From UBA961 sp049317525 (lineage in GTDB: Bacteria > Bacteroidota > Ignavibacteria > Kapaibacteriales > UBA961): a stretch of 23,766 nt of DNA. The stretch's first letter is position 1. The number at the start of each line of letters is the position of its first letter. A model generated the notes under the pieces. It searched no databases. It was not told the origin of the DNA and saw nothing but the letters and a program-made list of their open reading frames with translations. Made by a program: the position numbers and the translations under genes. The DNA is taken from NCBI GenBank assembly GCA_049317525.1, contig JBMOIC010000030.1:1-23766 (forward strand), in the 5' to 3' direction. This document shows positions 10,239 to 18,279 of this stretch, in pieces.

Positions 10239-10313
10239 TTGCTTATTATCAATTTTTTATCTCAGTTTTATCACACAAAAATAAGAAAGTAAGGCCTTTT
10301 GCTTATTATCAAT
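10239..10313. repeat. 15-bp exact direct repeat in the accC/guanylyltransferase divergent region
   Basis: TTGCTTATTATCAAT occurs exactly at 10239-10253 and again at 10299-10313, with starts 60 bp apart (about six helical turns). The left copy lies in the accC leader next to its Shine-Dalgarno; the right copy lies upstream of the candidate accC -7 box. Flanking bases do not match. The pair could be an operator or a small duplication. Confidence 0.6.
10276..10283 (-). promoter_or_regulatory. Candidate promoter -7 box for accC
   Basis: On the minus strand this reads TATTTTTG, an exact match to the Bacteroidota -7 consensus TAnnTTTG. A start about 7 bases downstream would give a leader of roughly 45 nt before ATG 10225. 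No TTTG is found at the ideal distance upstream (the nearest TTG is about 26 nt away), and whether this organism uses that consensus is unknown. Confidence 0.3.
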
Positions 10314-10343
10314 GTGAAATTATTTATATACATCTCTACTAGC

Positions 10344-10372
10344 TTGAAAGAACAAGAAATAATCTATATTTT
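10344..10372 (+). promoter_or_regulatory. Candidate promoter for the guanylyltransferase-GH27 unit
   Basis: TTG at 10344-10346 is followed after 18 nt by TATATTTT (10365-10372), seven of eight positions of the Bacteroidota -33/-7 pattern TTG...TAnnTTTG. It would place the RNA start near 10380, about 50 nt before ATG 10429. This is one match in AT-rich DNA. Confidence 0.3.
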
Positions 10373-10428
10373 ACTATAAGAATTAATAAAGACAAATCAG
10401 TTGATTCAATTGTTTGGAGAAAAAGGGT

Positions 10429-12939
10429 ATGAAAAAAGCAGTAATTATGGCAGGTGGATTTGGAACAAGACTGCGTCCATTAACGATGAGTATTCCAAAA
10501 CCTATGGTACCTTTAATGAATGTACCAATGATGGAACATATAGTTCATTTATTAAAGAATCATCATATAACAGATATTGTTTCCTTACTCTATTATCATC
10601 CAGAATATATTATCTCTCATTTTGGTGATGGTAGCGAATTTGGAATATCAATGGATTATGTTCAAGCTGCAGCTGATTATGGAACAGCAGGTAGTGTACG
10701 AAATGCTTCTGATATTTTAAAAGAGCCATTTATTATTATCAGTGGCGATGTTTTAACAGACTTTGATTTGACTGCTGCATTAGCATTTCATAAAGAACAT
10801 AATGCCAAAGCAACAATATTGCTTACCCGTGTTGCTAATCCTTTGCAATATGGCATTGTTATGACAGATGAATCTTCACGAATAACTCGATTCTTAGAAA
10901 AACCCTCATGGGGTGAAGTATTTTCAGATACTATTAATACAGGCATTTATATTCTGGAACCGGAAGTATTAGATCTTGTTCCATTTCAAAGAGAATTTGA
11001 TTTTAGTAAAGACTTATTCCCTTTAATGCTTAAGCTTGGCCTGCCATTATATGGCTATATTGCTAATGGTTATTGGAGAGATATTGGAAATTTAAATGAA
11101 TATCAAATTGCTTGCGAAGATATTTTACATGGAAAAGCACAAGTAAGCATAAAGGGCGCCAACAATGGTAATACATATATAGGGCAAGGCTCACTTATTG
11201 ATTCTACATGTTCACTTCAAGGTAGTGTTGTTATTGGCGAGCATACTAGCATTGGCGCTTATTCTAAAGTTCAATATTGCTCTATTGGAGATAATGTAAA
11301 GATTGGCAATAATGTTCAGATGTCTGGCTGTGTTTTATGGGATAATATAATAATCGGAGACGGGGCTTCATTAACAGATACTGTTATTTGTCATGGAACT
11401 ACAATTGGCAATAATGCAACAATCAGCGAGAATGTATTTATTGCAGAAGATTGCTCTATTGGAGATGATGCCACTTTATTACCAAATATCAAATTATGGC
11501 CAAGAAAGCATGTAGAAAAAGGCGCTATTTTATCACGGTCACTTGTACAAGAAGAAAAATGGTTAAGAGAATTATTTACAGGCTCTCGAGTTACTGGATT
11601 GTCTAATCTGGAAATCAATCCAGAATTTGCAGCTAAATTAGGAGCATCTATCGGCAATGCTTTAGGTGCAGGTGTTACTGTGGTTGCAAGTAGAGATGCC
11701 GATGCAGTATCTAGAATGACACAAAGGGCATTATTAGCGGGATTAATGAGTACCGGTATAACAGTTAATGATTTACAAATCACACCAATTCCATTGGCCA
11801 GACAAGAATTAAGAAATGGTAAAGCAGTTGCAGGATTCCATGTAAGAAGATCTATTCGTCACCCAGAAACAACCGATATTATTCTTTTTAATGGAGATGG
11901 AAGAGATTTACCTGTTTCTAAAGCTAAAGCAATAGAGCGTTTCTTTTTTGGAGAAGATATAAAAAGAGTCTCTTATGATAAAGTTGGTAGTATTGTTTTT
12001 CCTGAAAGAAGTTCAGAAGCATATGCAGCTAGATTTACTGATGCTTTGAATGTAGATGCAATAAAAGAACATCATTTTAAATTATTAGTGGATTATTCTA
12101 ATGGTTTAGCATCTGTTACATTCCCTACTCTTCTTGGGAAATTAGCTGCAAATGTGGTAGCGCTTAATAGCTATATGGATACAATTAAAGGATTTTCTGA
12201 TATTAGAACCGATATTGAAGCTGCAGAAACTGGTGATATAGTAAAAGCATTGAATTATGAATTTGGATTGAAAATTGACGCTTCTGCAGAAAAAATAGCA
12301 GTTGTAGATGCTCATGGGCATTGGTATCCACCTAATCGATTATTAACATTAGTTACCAAATTAGTATTAGAATCATATAAAGATCATGCTCCATATTCTA
12401 TAGCAGTACCTGTTTTAGCAAGCATGGAAATAGAGGCTATTGCAAAACAATACAATGTTCAAGTAATTAGAATTAAAAACAATCACTCTGCAATGATGGA
12501 TGCAACCCTGCAAAAAGATGTATTATTTGTAGGCGATACAAGAGGAAGATTTATTTTTCCTGAATATTTATTTGCATCAGACGGAATGTTTAGCCTGGCA
12601 AAAGTTCTTGAAATGCTTGCTTTAACAGGTTATACATTTTCTGCCCTCCATGAAGAATTACCCAAATATGCCCAAAAACAGATCTCAATTCCATGCAAAT
12701 GGGATATGAAAGGTACTGTGATGAGAAAAGCTATGGAATATAGTGAAGGACTTCAAAGAACATTGATAGATGGAGTAAAAATAGTAGAAAAAGATTGCAC
12801 GATTGTCTTATTGCCAGACAGAGAAAGACCAGCATTTATGATTTATGTTGAGTCTATGGATGAAACTTTGACTAAAGTTAAAGCTGAAATATATTCTAAT
12901 TATGTAAAGGAATGGAGTGAATGGGAAGCAAAAGGCTAA
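10429..12939 (+). CDS. Mannose-1-phosphate guanylyltransferase fused to a degenerate phosphomannomutase-like domain
   Basis: The 836-residue protein has three parts. Residues 1-240 are a sugar-1-phosphate nucleotidyltransferase with the signature 'GGFGTRLRPLT' and 'PKPM' (9-26). Residues about 250-370 are hexapeptide-repeat (left-handed beta-helix) turns such as 'IGDNVKIGNNV'. Residues about 378-836 follow the phosphohexomutase fold. The first part should make GDP-mannose or a related nucleotide sugar for cell-surface glycans. In the mutase part every signature is altered: TASHNP becomes RRSIRHP (473-479), the metal loop DGDxDR becomes DASAEK (617-622), the sugar loop becomes GDTRGRF (702-708) and the phosphate loop becomes DRERP (797-801), so mutase activity is doubtful. 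I use ATG 10429, 8 nt after a GGAG; an in-frame TTG lies 15 nt upstream. The last 19 nt overlap the GH27 gene. ADP-glucose or other NDP-sugar specificity cannot be excluded. Confidence 0.85.
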   Translation: MKKAVIMAGGFGTRLRPLTMSIPKPMVPLMNVPMMEHIVHLLKNHHITDIVSLLYYHPEYIISHFGDGSEFGISMDYVQAAADYGTAGSVRNASDILKEPFIIISGDVLTDFDLTAALAFHKEHNAKATILLTRVANPLQYGIVMTDESSRITRFLEKPSWGEVFSDTINTGIYILEPEVLDLVPFQREFDFSKDLFPLMLKLGLPLYGYIANGYWRDIGNLNEYQIACEDILHGKAQVSIKGANNGNTYIGQGSLIDSTCSLQGSVVIGEHTSIGAYSKVQYCSIGDNVKIGNNVQMSGCVLWDNIIIGDGASLTDTVICHGTTIGNNATISENVFIAEDCSIGDDATLLPNIKLWPRKHVEKGAILSRSLVQEEKWLRELFTGSRVTGLSNLEINPEFAAKLGASIGNALGAGVTVVASRDADAVSRMTQRALLAGLMSTGITVNDLQITPIPLARQELRNGKAVAGFHVRRSIRHPETTDIILFNGDGRDLPVSKAKAIERFFFGEDIKRVSYDKVGSIVFPERSSEAYAARFTDALNVDAIKEHHFKLLVDYSNGLASVTFPTLLGKLAANVVALNSYMDTIKGFSDIRTDIEAAETGDIVKALNYEFGLKIDASAEKIAVVDAHGHWYPPNRLLTLVTKLVLESYKDHAPYSIAVPVLASMEIEAIAKQYNVQVIRIKNNHSAMMDATLQKDVLFVGDTRGRFIFPEYLFASDGMFSLAKVLEMLALTGYTFSALHEELPKYAQKQISIPCKWDMKGTVMRKAMEYSEGLQRTLIDGVKIVEKDCTIVLLPDRERPAFMIYVESMDETLTKVKAEIYSNYVKEWSEWEAKG

Positions 12940-15203
12940 TTAAACCATTTTTATCTATCATATTCTCTATCATGTATCTTCATTTCACAGGATATTCACA
13001 AGAATTTGATACAGTAGATATTACTCGTATCGATATTTCTGATATGAAGCAAGACTTTGGCATTCCATGTAAAAATTGTTCTGTAACTGGAAATAAGATA
13101 AGCATTGCAGGTATAACATTTACTAAAGGCTTAGGAACTCATTCTGGAAGTAAACTCACATTAGAAATTGACAAGAATGCTCATAGATTTCATGCATTTG
13201 TAGGTATTGATGATTATATTTTCCCTGATCTTGGGTCAGCAGAATTTCTTGTTTTAGGAAATGGAAAAGTATTATGGCGCTCTGGCATCATGAAAAGAGG
13301 AATGCCTGCAAAAGAATGCAATATCTTATTAGATTCTATGCAATTCTGTGAATTATTAGTGTTTAATGGAGATGATAATATCTATTCAGACCATGCAAAT
13401 TGGGCCGATGCATATTTTATCATGAATAAAAATACAATACCAAAACCATATAAAAGAATCATTGATTCAGCCATTATCCTCACTCCTGCAGAACCACTTT
13501 CACCAAGGATTCATAGCGTACATAGTTATGGTGCTAAACCAAATAAACAGATCTTATATTATATTCCTGTTAGTGGCGTAAAGCCTATTGATTTACTTGT
13601 AAGTTCATTACCTAAAGGGCTTACTTATGACCCAATATCAAATATTATTTCAGGGCAATTATCCATTCCTGGAATATATCCTTTACTAATTACAGCAACT
13701 AATCAATATGGAAATCAAACAAAAAAACTTGATATCATCATTGGAGACACAATTAGTTATACACCCATTTTAGGATGGTCTAGTTGGTATACATATTGGG
13801 AATATATTAGTCAAAAAGATATAATAAGTCAAGCTGTAGCTCTTAAAAAAACTGGTCTAGCAGATTATGGATTCAATTATATCATGGTAGACGATGGATG
13901 GCAAGATACAAGTATTCAACAAAGTAAAGCTGGTCTTAAAGCATCAAGTAGATTCCCTGATCTAAAAGGATTAGGTGATACTCTACATGCTTTAGGATAT
14001 AAATATGGATTATATTCTTCGCCCGGGCCTTTAACATGTGTTCAATTACCAGGATCATATGGACATGAATTGCAAGATGCAGAACTTTTTTGCTCCGTAG
14101 GAGCAGATCTTGTTAAATATGATTGGTGCTATTATCAACAAATCTATGATTCATTGATGAAACAAAACAATGCATCAATTATCAAAGAATCAAAAAGACC
14201 ATTTGAACTATTATCAAACTATTTACAACAATGTTCTTCACGCGATATTTTTTTTAATATATGTCAGTATGGTAATAATGATGTGTGGAAATGGGCTAGA
14301 TCTGCCGGAGGAAATTCATGGAGAACCACAACTGATATTCAAGATAATTGGTGGAGTGTTTCAAATACAATAGGTTTTACTCAACAAGGATTGCAAGCCT
14401 ATTCTGGTTTTAATGGATGGAATGATATGGACTTTTTAAGAATTGGAAATTCACTTCCTGGTATTCATAAAAGGCCCACGCAATTAACTCCTCAAGAACA
14501 ATATAGCCACGTATCCTTATGGGCATTATTAAATTCTCCATTGATTTTATCATGCTATGTAGATGAATTAGATTCATTTTCACTTAATCTTTTGAAAAAC
14601 GAAGAAGTATTATCGATAAATCAAGATAAATTAGGAAAACAAGGAAATAGAATTTTTAAAGATATTTGGCAAGAAGTATGGGCAAAAAAATTGGATAGTA
14701 ATGCCCTAGCAATTGGTATGTTCAATAGAGATGATATCATTCATCAAACGATAACAGTAAATTGGGAGCAATTAAACATTTCAGATCCTAATAAAAGATT
14801 TATCATTAGAGATCTTTGGCGAGGTAAAAATATAGGTACTTTTTCAGGATCATTTTCTGCTCAAGTACCAGATCATGGGGTATTATTGTTCAAAATGATA
14901 CCAGAAAGTCCAGTGAATACAGGTAATACGATTATTGATGATATTGCTTCAATTACTATTTCACCAATTCCTGCTTCTGACATTGTTCATATTTCTATAA
15001 AGAATCCAGTGAGCGGCAAAATTTCTATTGAATTGTATTCAATAACCGGAGCATTTGTAAAAGAAATCTATCATGGATTTGCAGATTCAGGTGAAATGTC
15101 AATAGTTAATGATAACATATCTTTATTAGCAAATGGAATCTATATTGTACGATTACATAATCCAATTTCTTCGGCATCATGCCTATTAAAAGTAGTTCAT
15201 TAA
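12921..15203 (+). CDS. Secreted GH27 alpha-galactosidase-like protein with NPCBM, Ig-like and T9SS sorting domains
   Basis: The 760-residue modular enzyme begins with a signal peptide (residues 1-26, ending 'GYSQ'). An NPCBM carbohydrate-binding module follows (about 28-168; 'FTKGLGTHSGSKLT'), then a putative-Ig domain (about 195-275; 'LPKGLTYDPISNIISG'). The GH27 barrel (about 284-590) has 'LGWSSW', 'VDDGWQ' (323-328), the nucleophile region 'KYDWC' (Asp401), the acid/base region 'WRTTTDIQDNW' (Asp472) and 'NDMDF' (501-505). A beta-sandwich domain follows, then a type A T9SS sorting domain (about 680-760). It should hydrolyse alpha-galactosides, or alpha-N-acetylgalactosaminides or beta-arabinopyranosides, outside the cell after passing through SprA. 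The start ATG 12921 lies inside the upstream gene, with GGAG 4 nt before it, suggesting translational coupling. KYDWC replaces the commoner KYDNC, so the exact substrate is open. Confidence 0.9.
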   Translation: MGSKRLIKPFLSIIFSIMYLHFTGYSQEFDTVDITRIDISDMKQDFGIPCKNCSVTGNKISIAGITFTKGLGTHSGSKLTLEIDKNAHRFHAFVGIDDYIFPDLGSAEFLVLGNGKVLWRSGIMKRGMPAKECNILLDSMQFCELLVFNGDDNIYSDHANWADAYFIMNKNTIPKPYKRIIDSAIILTPAEPLSPRIHSVHSYGAKPNKQILYYIPVSGVKPIDLLVSSLPKGLTYDPISNIISGQLSIPGIYPLLITATNQYGNQTKKLDIIIGDTISYTPILGWSSWYTYWEYISQKDIISQAVALKKTGLADYGFNYIMVDDGWQDTSIQQSKAGLKASSRFPDLKGLGDTLHALGYKYGLYSSPGPLTCVQLPGSYGHELQDAELFCSVGADLVKYDWCYYQQIYDSLMKQNNASIIKESKRPFELLSNYLQQCSSRDIFFNICQYGNNDVWKWARSAGGNSWRTTTDIQDNWWSVSNTIGFTQQGLQAYSGFNGWNDMDFLRIGNSLPGIHKRPTQLTPQEQYSHVSLWALLNSPLILSCYVDELDSFSLNLLKNEEVLSINQDKLGKQGNRIFKDIWQEVWAKKLDSNALAIGMFNRDDIIHQTITVNWEQLNISDPNKRFIIRDLWRGKNIGTFSGSFSAQVPDHGVLLFKMIPESPVNTGNTIIDDIASITISPIPASDIVHISIKNPVSGKISIELYSITGAFVKEIYHGFADSGEMSIVNDNISLLANGIYIVRLHNPISSASCLLKVVH

Positions 15204-15320
15204 CATCAATTCCCTATATTTTCATTCAAATTCACATAAGCCTTCAAAAATATTCCCATATAATGCTGGCTAAATAATTGATATTGTTGCTAGTTAGAAT
15301 GTTTAAATACCAATATTGCC

Positions 15321-15782
15321 ATGAAAATAACTGAAATTCTTAAACCATCAGCAATACTATTAAAACAAGAAATTACAAGCAAAGAGCAAGTACTTGATAC
15401 CATGCTTAATTGTTTGGAGAAAACTGGTTTATTAGCAAAGCCTGATGAAGCACGTAAAGCTGTTTTGGAAAGAGAAAAAATTATGTCAACAGGTATTGGC
15501 AAAGGTTTTGCACTTCCACATGGAAAAACTAATCATATAAATGAGACAGTAGGTGCCTTTCTAACACTTAAACATCCTATAGATTTCAACTCTTTAGATC
15601 AAGAACCTGTGTCGATTGTTTTTATGTTGATTGGAAGGGAGAATACTGTAGGGACACATTTACGATTATTAAGTAGAATCTCAAGATTAATGAATAGTGA
15701 TAGCTTTAGAGAGAATATTTTACAAGCAGATACTCCTGAACAAATAATTGAATTTTTTACCAAAGAAGAAGAAGATTTATGA
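15321..15782 (+). CDS. PTS EIIA-domain protein (PtsN/fructose EIIA type)
   Basis: The 153-residue protein is a stand-alone EIIA domain of the mannitol/fructose/nitrogen-PTS family. The phosphorylatable histidine lies in 'GKGFALPHGKT' (His67), preceded by 'REKIMSTGIGKG' and followed by 'HLRLLSRISRLM', all standard for PtsN-like proteins. No EIIB, EIIC, HPr or EI is in the window, so a regulatory role is more likely than sugar transport, but that is inference. The start ATG 15321 gives the expected N-terminus. There is no clear Shine-Dalgarno. The stop codon overlaps the ATG of the next gene (ATGA at 15779-15782), so the two are translationally coupled. The preceding 117-bp gap from the GH27 gene allows its own promoter, but I see no convincing one. 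Confidence 0.88.
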   Translation: MKITEILKPSAILLKQEITSKEQVLDTMLNCLEKTGLLAKPDEARKAVLEREKIMSTGIGKGFALPHGKTNHINETVGAFLTLKHPIDFNSLDQEPVSIVFMLIGRENTVGTHLRLLSRISRLMNSDSFRENILQADTPEQIIEFFTKEEEDL

Positions 15783-16204
15783 AAGACATTAGTAGAATTT
15801 CCGTGATCTTATTTATTATGATCATTACTTCCACTATAACATTTGCTCAACAGAATACTAAATCCAATCCTGATATATCAGCAGCTAAGCAAGTGCTTAC
15901 TATTATGAAATCTCAAATTTTGAATTTAGCTCAAAATTTTCATAATCAAACAATGAAGTTTAAAGGGCAATATGAAGGGCAAACAAAGCAGATTATTGAT
16001 GGATATAAAAAACAAATCCAACAATTAAAGCAAGAGTTATCTGGAGTAGAAACTAGTTTAACTGAGTTATCAGGTCAATTAGAAAAACAAGCAAAAGAAA
16101 ACGATGCCAATCTAAAAACGCAGTATCAAGATTTAACCAAAAATTTAGAAGAATCGATAAAAAAATTAGACAATAAATTAGATTCCCTTTCTAAAGTCAA
16201 TTAG
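15779..16204 (+). CDS. Small secreted coiled-coil protein, function unknown
   Basis: This 141-residue protein starts with a clear Sec signal peptide (about residues 1-23, hydrophobic 'VILFIMIITSTITFA' followed by QQN). The rest is highly charged and Lys/Gln/Glu/Leu-rich, with almost no Gly or Pro after residue 60. The heptad-like pattern from about residue 55 to 138 predicts a long helical coiled coil, probably periplasmic. There is no lipobox Cys, so it is not a lipoprotein, and no sorting domain. Its ATG overlaps the EIIA stop by four bases, meaning the two are made together. I do not recognise the family; it resembles the many small coiled-coil periplasmic proteins of the FCB group only in general character. 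Confidence 0.75.
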   Translation: MKDISRISVILFIMIITSTITFAQQNTKSNPDISAAKQVLTIMKSQILNLAQNFHNQTMKFKGQYEGQTKQIIDGYKKQIQQLKQELSGVETSLTELSGQLEKQAKENDANLKTQYQDLTKNLEESIKKLDNKLDSLSKVN

Positions 16205-16262
16205 ATTGTATTGGTTTGATCGTTACTTATACCTAGTAATTCTTGGAAATATATAGCTTAAT

Positions 16263-16320
16263 GTGAAACATATTCACGTTTTCATAAGGCTTCATATCTT
16301 GATGATATTTTAAGATATGA
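16263..16320. repeat. Two inverted repeats between the coiled-coil gene and murI
   Basis: GTGAA-(ACATA)-TTCAC at 16263-16277 and the longer TCATATCTT (16292-16300) / AAGATATGA (16312-16320), a perfect 9-bp inverted repeat around an 11-nt loop, lie in the 144-bp gap. Neither is followed by a proper T-run, although TTTT follows the first at 16279-16282. The second ends 28 bp before the murI ATG, where an operator or leader hairpin could sit. Confidence 0.4.
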
Positions 16321-16348
16321 CTCTTCTATAGTTTATTTTTTTAGTTTC

Positions 16349-17236
16349 ATGAAAATAGATGCTCATCAACCAATAGGTGTATTTGATTCTGGTGTAGGCG
16401 GCTTAACCGTCTTAAAACACCTAGTACAAGCAATGCCTGATGAACAATTTATCTATTTAGGGGATACCGCTAGAGTTCCATATGGTAATAAGTCTAAGCA
16501 AACAATAGAGCATTATACTATTCAATGCATCGATTTCTTATTAGGATTTAATGTAAAAGCAATTGTTATTGCATGTAATACTGCATCTGCAATAGCTTTA
16601 GACATTGCACAGAAACATTCTCCCATTCCAATCATTGGAATGATTGAACCAGCAGCCCACTATGCAATTGAATCATCGCTTAATGGGAATATAGGAATAA
16701 TAGGCACTAGGGCAACAATACATTCACAGGCCTATGAAAAAGCAATAAGCACCTATGCAGAAACATTACATAAAAATACACACATTACTAGTATAGCATG
16801 TCCCCTCTTTGTTCCATTAGTAGAAGAAGATTGGGTGAATCATCCAGCAGCAACTCTAATAGCAAAGGAATACTTATCACCTCTACTATCAAAGAATATT
16901 GATACACTTGTGTTAGGTTGCACTCATTATCCACTATTAAAAGATTTAATTACAGGTATATTGCCCAATATTACTTTGATTGACTGTGGTTATACTGCAT
17001 CTAAACTTATTACAAAAATGTTAGGAATACATTCGCATCAAGTTAGTTCTTCTATGCCTAAAAGAATACACTTGTTTACTACCGATATAGTCCATTCATT
17101 TAGTGTGATTGCCGAGCGTTGTCTTGGATTTGCATTACAAGATCCAATCAATATTACAACAGAAGTTTTAGAGCATCATCCTTGGGAATATGCTAAACAT
17201 ATTGCTTTTTTTGATAATGAAAATATAAGACAATAA
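16349..17236 (+). CDS. murI: Glutamate racemase
   Basis: The 295-residue protein converts L- to D-glutamate for peptidoglycan synthesis in the cytoplasm. It carries the full family pattern: 'PIGVFDSGVGGLTVL' (8-22) with the conserved Asp13/Ser14, 'YLGDTARVPYG' (36-46), the first catalytic cysteine in 'ACNTAS' (Cys76) and the second in 'LGCTHYP' (Cys191). The length is slightly above the usual 260-290. ATG 16349 gives the expected N-terminus with a short lead before the first strand; no Shine-Dalgarno is visible. It stands alone between two intergenic gaps, so it is probably its own unit or loosely linked to dppB, 95 bp downstream. Confidence 0.95.
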   Translation: MKIDAHQPIGVFDSGVGGLTVLKHLVQAMPDEQFIYLGDTARVPYGNKSKQTIEHYTIQCIDFLLGFNVKAIVIACNTASAIALDIAQKHSPIPIIGMIEPAAHYAIESSLNGNIGIIGTRATIHSQAYEKAISTYAETLHKNTHITSIACPLFVPLVEEDWVNHPAATLIAKEYLSPLLSKNIDTLVLGCTHYPLLKDLITGILPNITLIDCGYTASKLITKMLGIHSHQVSSSMPKRIHLFTTDIVHSFSVIAERCLGFALQDPINITTEVLEHHPWEYAKHIAFFDNENIRQ

Positions 17237-17331
17237 TAATCTATGCATCAAAAAACAAACTTTGTTAATTTGCGATGTGCATCTGACAGCTCTTTCGTAC
17301 ATGTTAAACCTTTTATCATTTCGCTATTTCA

Positions 17332-18258
17332 ATGATTTCTTATATAATTCGCAAATGTGGATATGCTTTAGCAGTATTATTTGGAGTTGTAACAACAGCA
17401 TTCCTTATCAATTTTGTTTTGCCCGGAGACCCAGCCCGTCTAATGTTGGGCCAAAGGGCAGATGAACAATCTATACAAGCATTAAGAGTTCAATTAGGCT
17501 TAGATAAACCTATGTATGAACAGTATACAAAATACATTGGAAGATTAATTCAGGGAGATTTAGGAGTATCATATTCTACCAATAGGGATGTTCTAGAAAC
17601 AATTGTTGATAAATTTCCAGCCACGGCATTATTGGCGATAACTGCGATGTTTTTTTCAACATTACTGGGAATCATACTTGGAATTATTGCCGCAATAAAA
17701 GCAAATACATGGATTGATGCAACAACGATGGGTTTTGCATTATTAGGAATTTCCTTACCTTCTTTTGTTTTTGGATTATTATTGCTTTTACTATTTGGAG
17801 AAATTTGGAAAATATTGCCATCATCCGGATATATTGACAAAGGGATAAGTCATTTATTTTTACCAATGATAACATTAGCTTTTAGGCCATTATCAATTAT
17901 TGCCAGGGTTACCCGAAGCAGCATGTTAGATGTACTAAATCAAGATTATGTAAGAACTGCTAGGGCAAAAGGCTTATCAGAATCATCTGTAATTCTACGC
18001 CATGCCTTAAGAAATGCTTTAAATCCAGTTGTTACAACCGTAAGTGCTTGGTTTTCTGGCTTATTGGCTGGTACTTTTTTTGTAGAGTATATCTTTAATT
18101 GGCCGGGAATTGGAACTCTTGCAATCAGTGCCATCGAGAAATTAGATTATCCAATTATTCAAGGTACTGTATTATTAACAGCTATCATTTTTGTGGTAGT
18201 GAATGCAATAGTTGATATCATTTATGTATTCTTAGACCCTAAAGTTAAATTAAGCTAA
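17332..18258 (+). CDS. dppB: Peptide/nickel-type ABC transporter permease, DppB/OppB family
   Basis: The 308-residue inner-membrane protein has the DppB layout: an N-terminal transmembrane helix with 'NFVLPGDPARLMLG', a periplasmic segment ('LGLDKPMYEQY', 'GDLGVSY'), then about five further membrane helices. The cytoplasmic ATPase-docking EAA loop is 'DYVRTARAKGLSESSVILRHA' without its last residue (from about 205). The C-terminal 'FNWPGIGTL' and 'LDPKVKL' are also typical. It forms a heterodimeric channel with the next gene. Substrate-binding protein and ATPases are not in the window, so the substrate (oligopeptides most likely) is inferred. The start ATG 17332 has no visible Shine-Dalgarno. 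dppC follows after 21 nt. Confidence 0.92.
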   Translation: MISYIIRKCGYALAVLFGVVTTAFLINFVLPGDPARLMLGQRADEQSIQALRVQLGLDKPMYEQYTKYIGRLIQGDLGVSYSTNRDVLETIVDKFPATALLAITAMFFSTLLGIILGIIAAIKANTWIDATTMGFALLGISLPSFVFGLLLLLLFGEIWKILPSSGYIDKGISHLFLPMITLAFRPLSIIARVTRSSMLDVLNQDYVRTARAKGLSESSVILRHALRNALNPVVTTVSAWFSGLLAGTFFVEYIFNWPGIGTLAISAIEKLDYPIIQGTVLLTAIIFVVVNAIVDIIYVFLDPKVKLS

Positions 18259-18279
18259 TTCATTTATATTCAAGATATT

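Noticed and set aside
11391..11783. 130-codon minus-strand open frame inside the guanylyltransferase fusion
   Set aside because: It lies opposite the hexapeptide-repeat region, whose periodic codons keep the complementary frame open; nothing in it is protein-like.
17244..17292. Imperfect ATGCATC/GATGTGCAT pairing upstream of dppB as a regulatory hairpin
   Set aside because: It needs a two-base bulge and a long AT loop, and sits in a 95-bp gap where such matches arise by chance.
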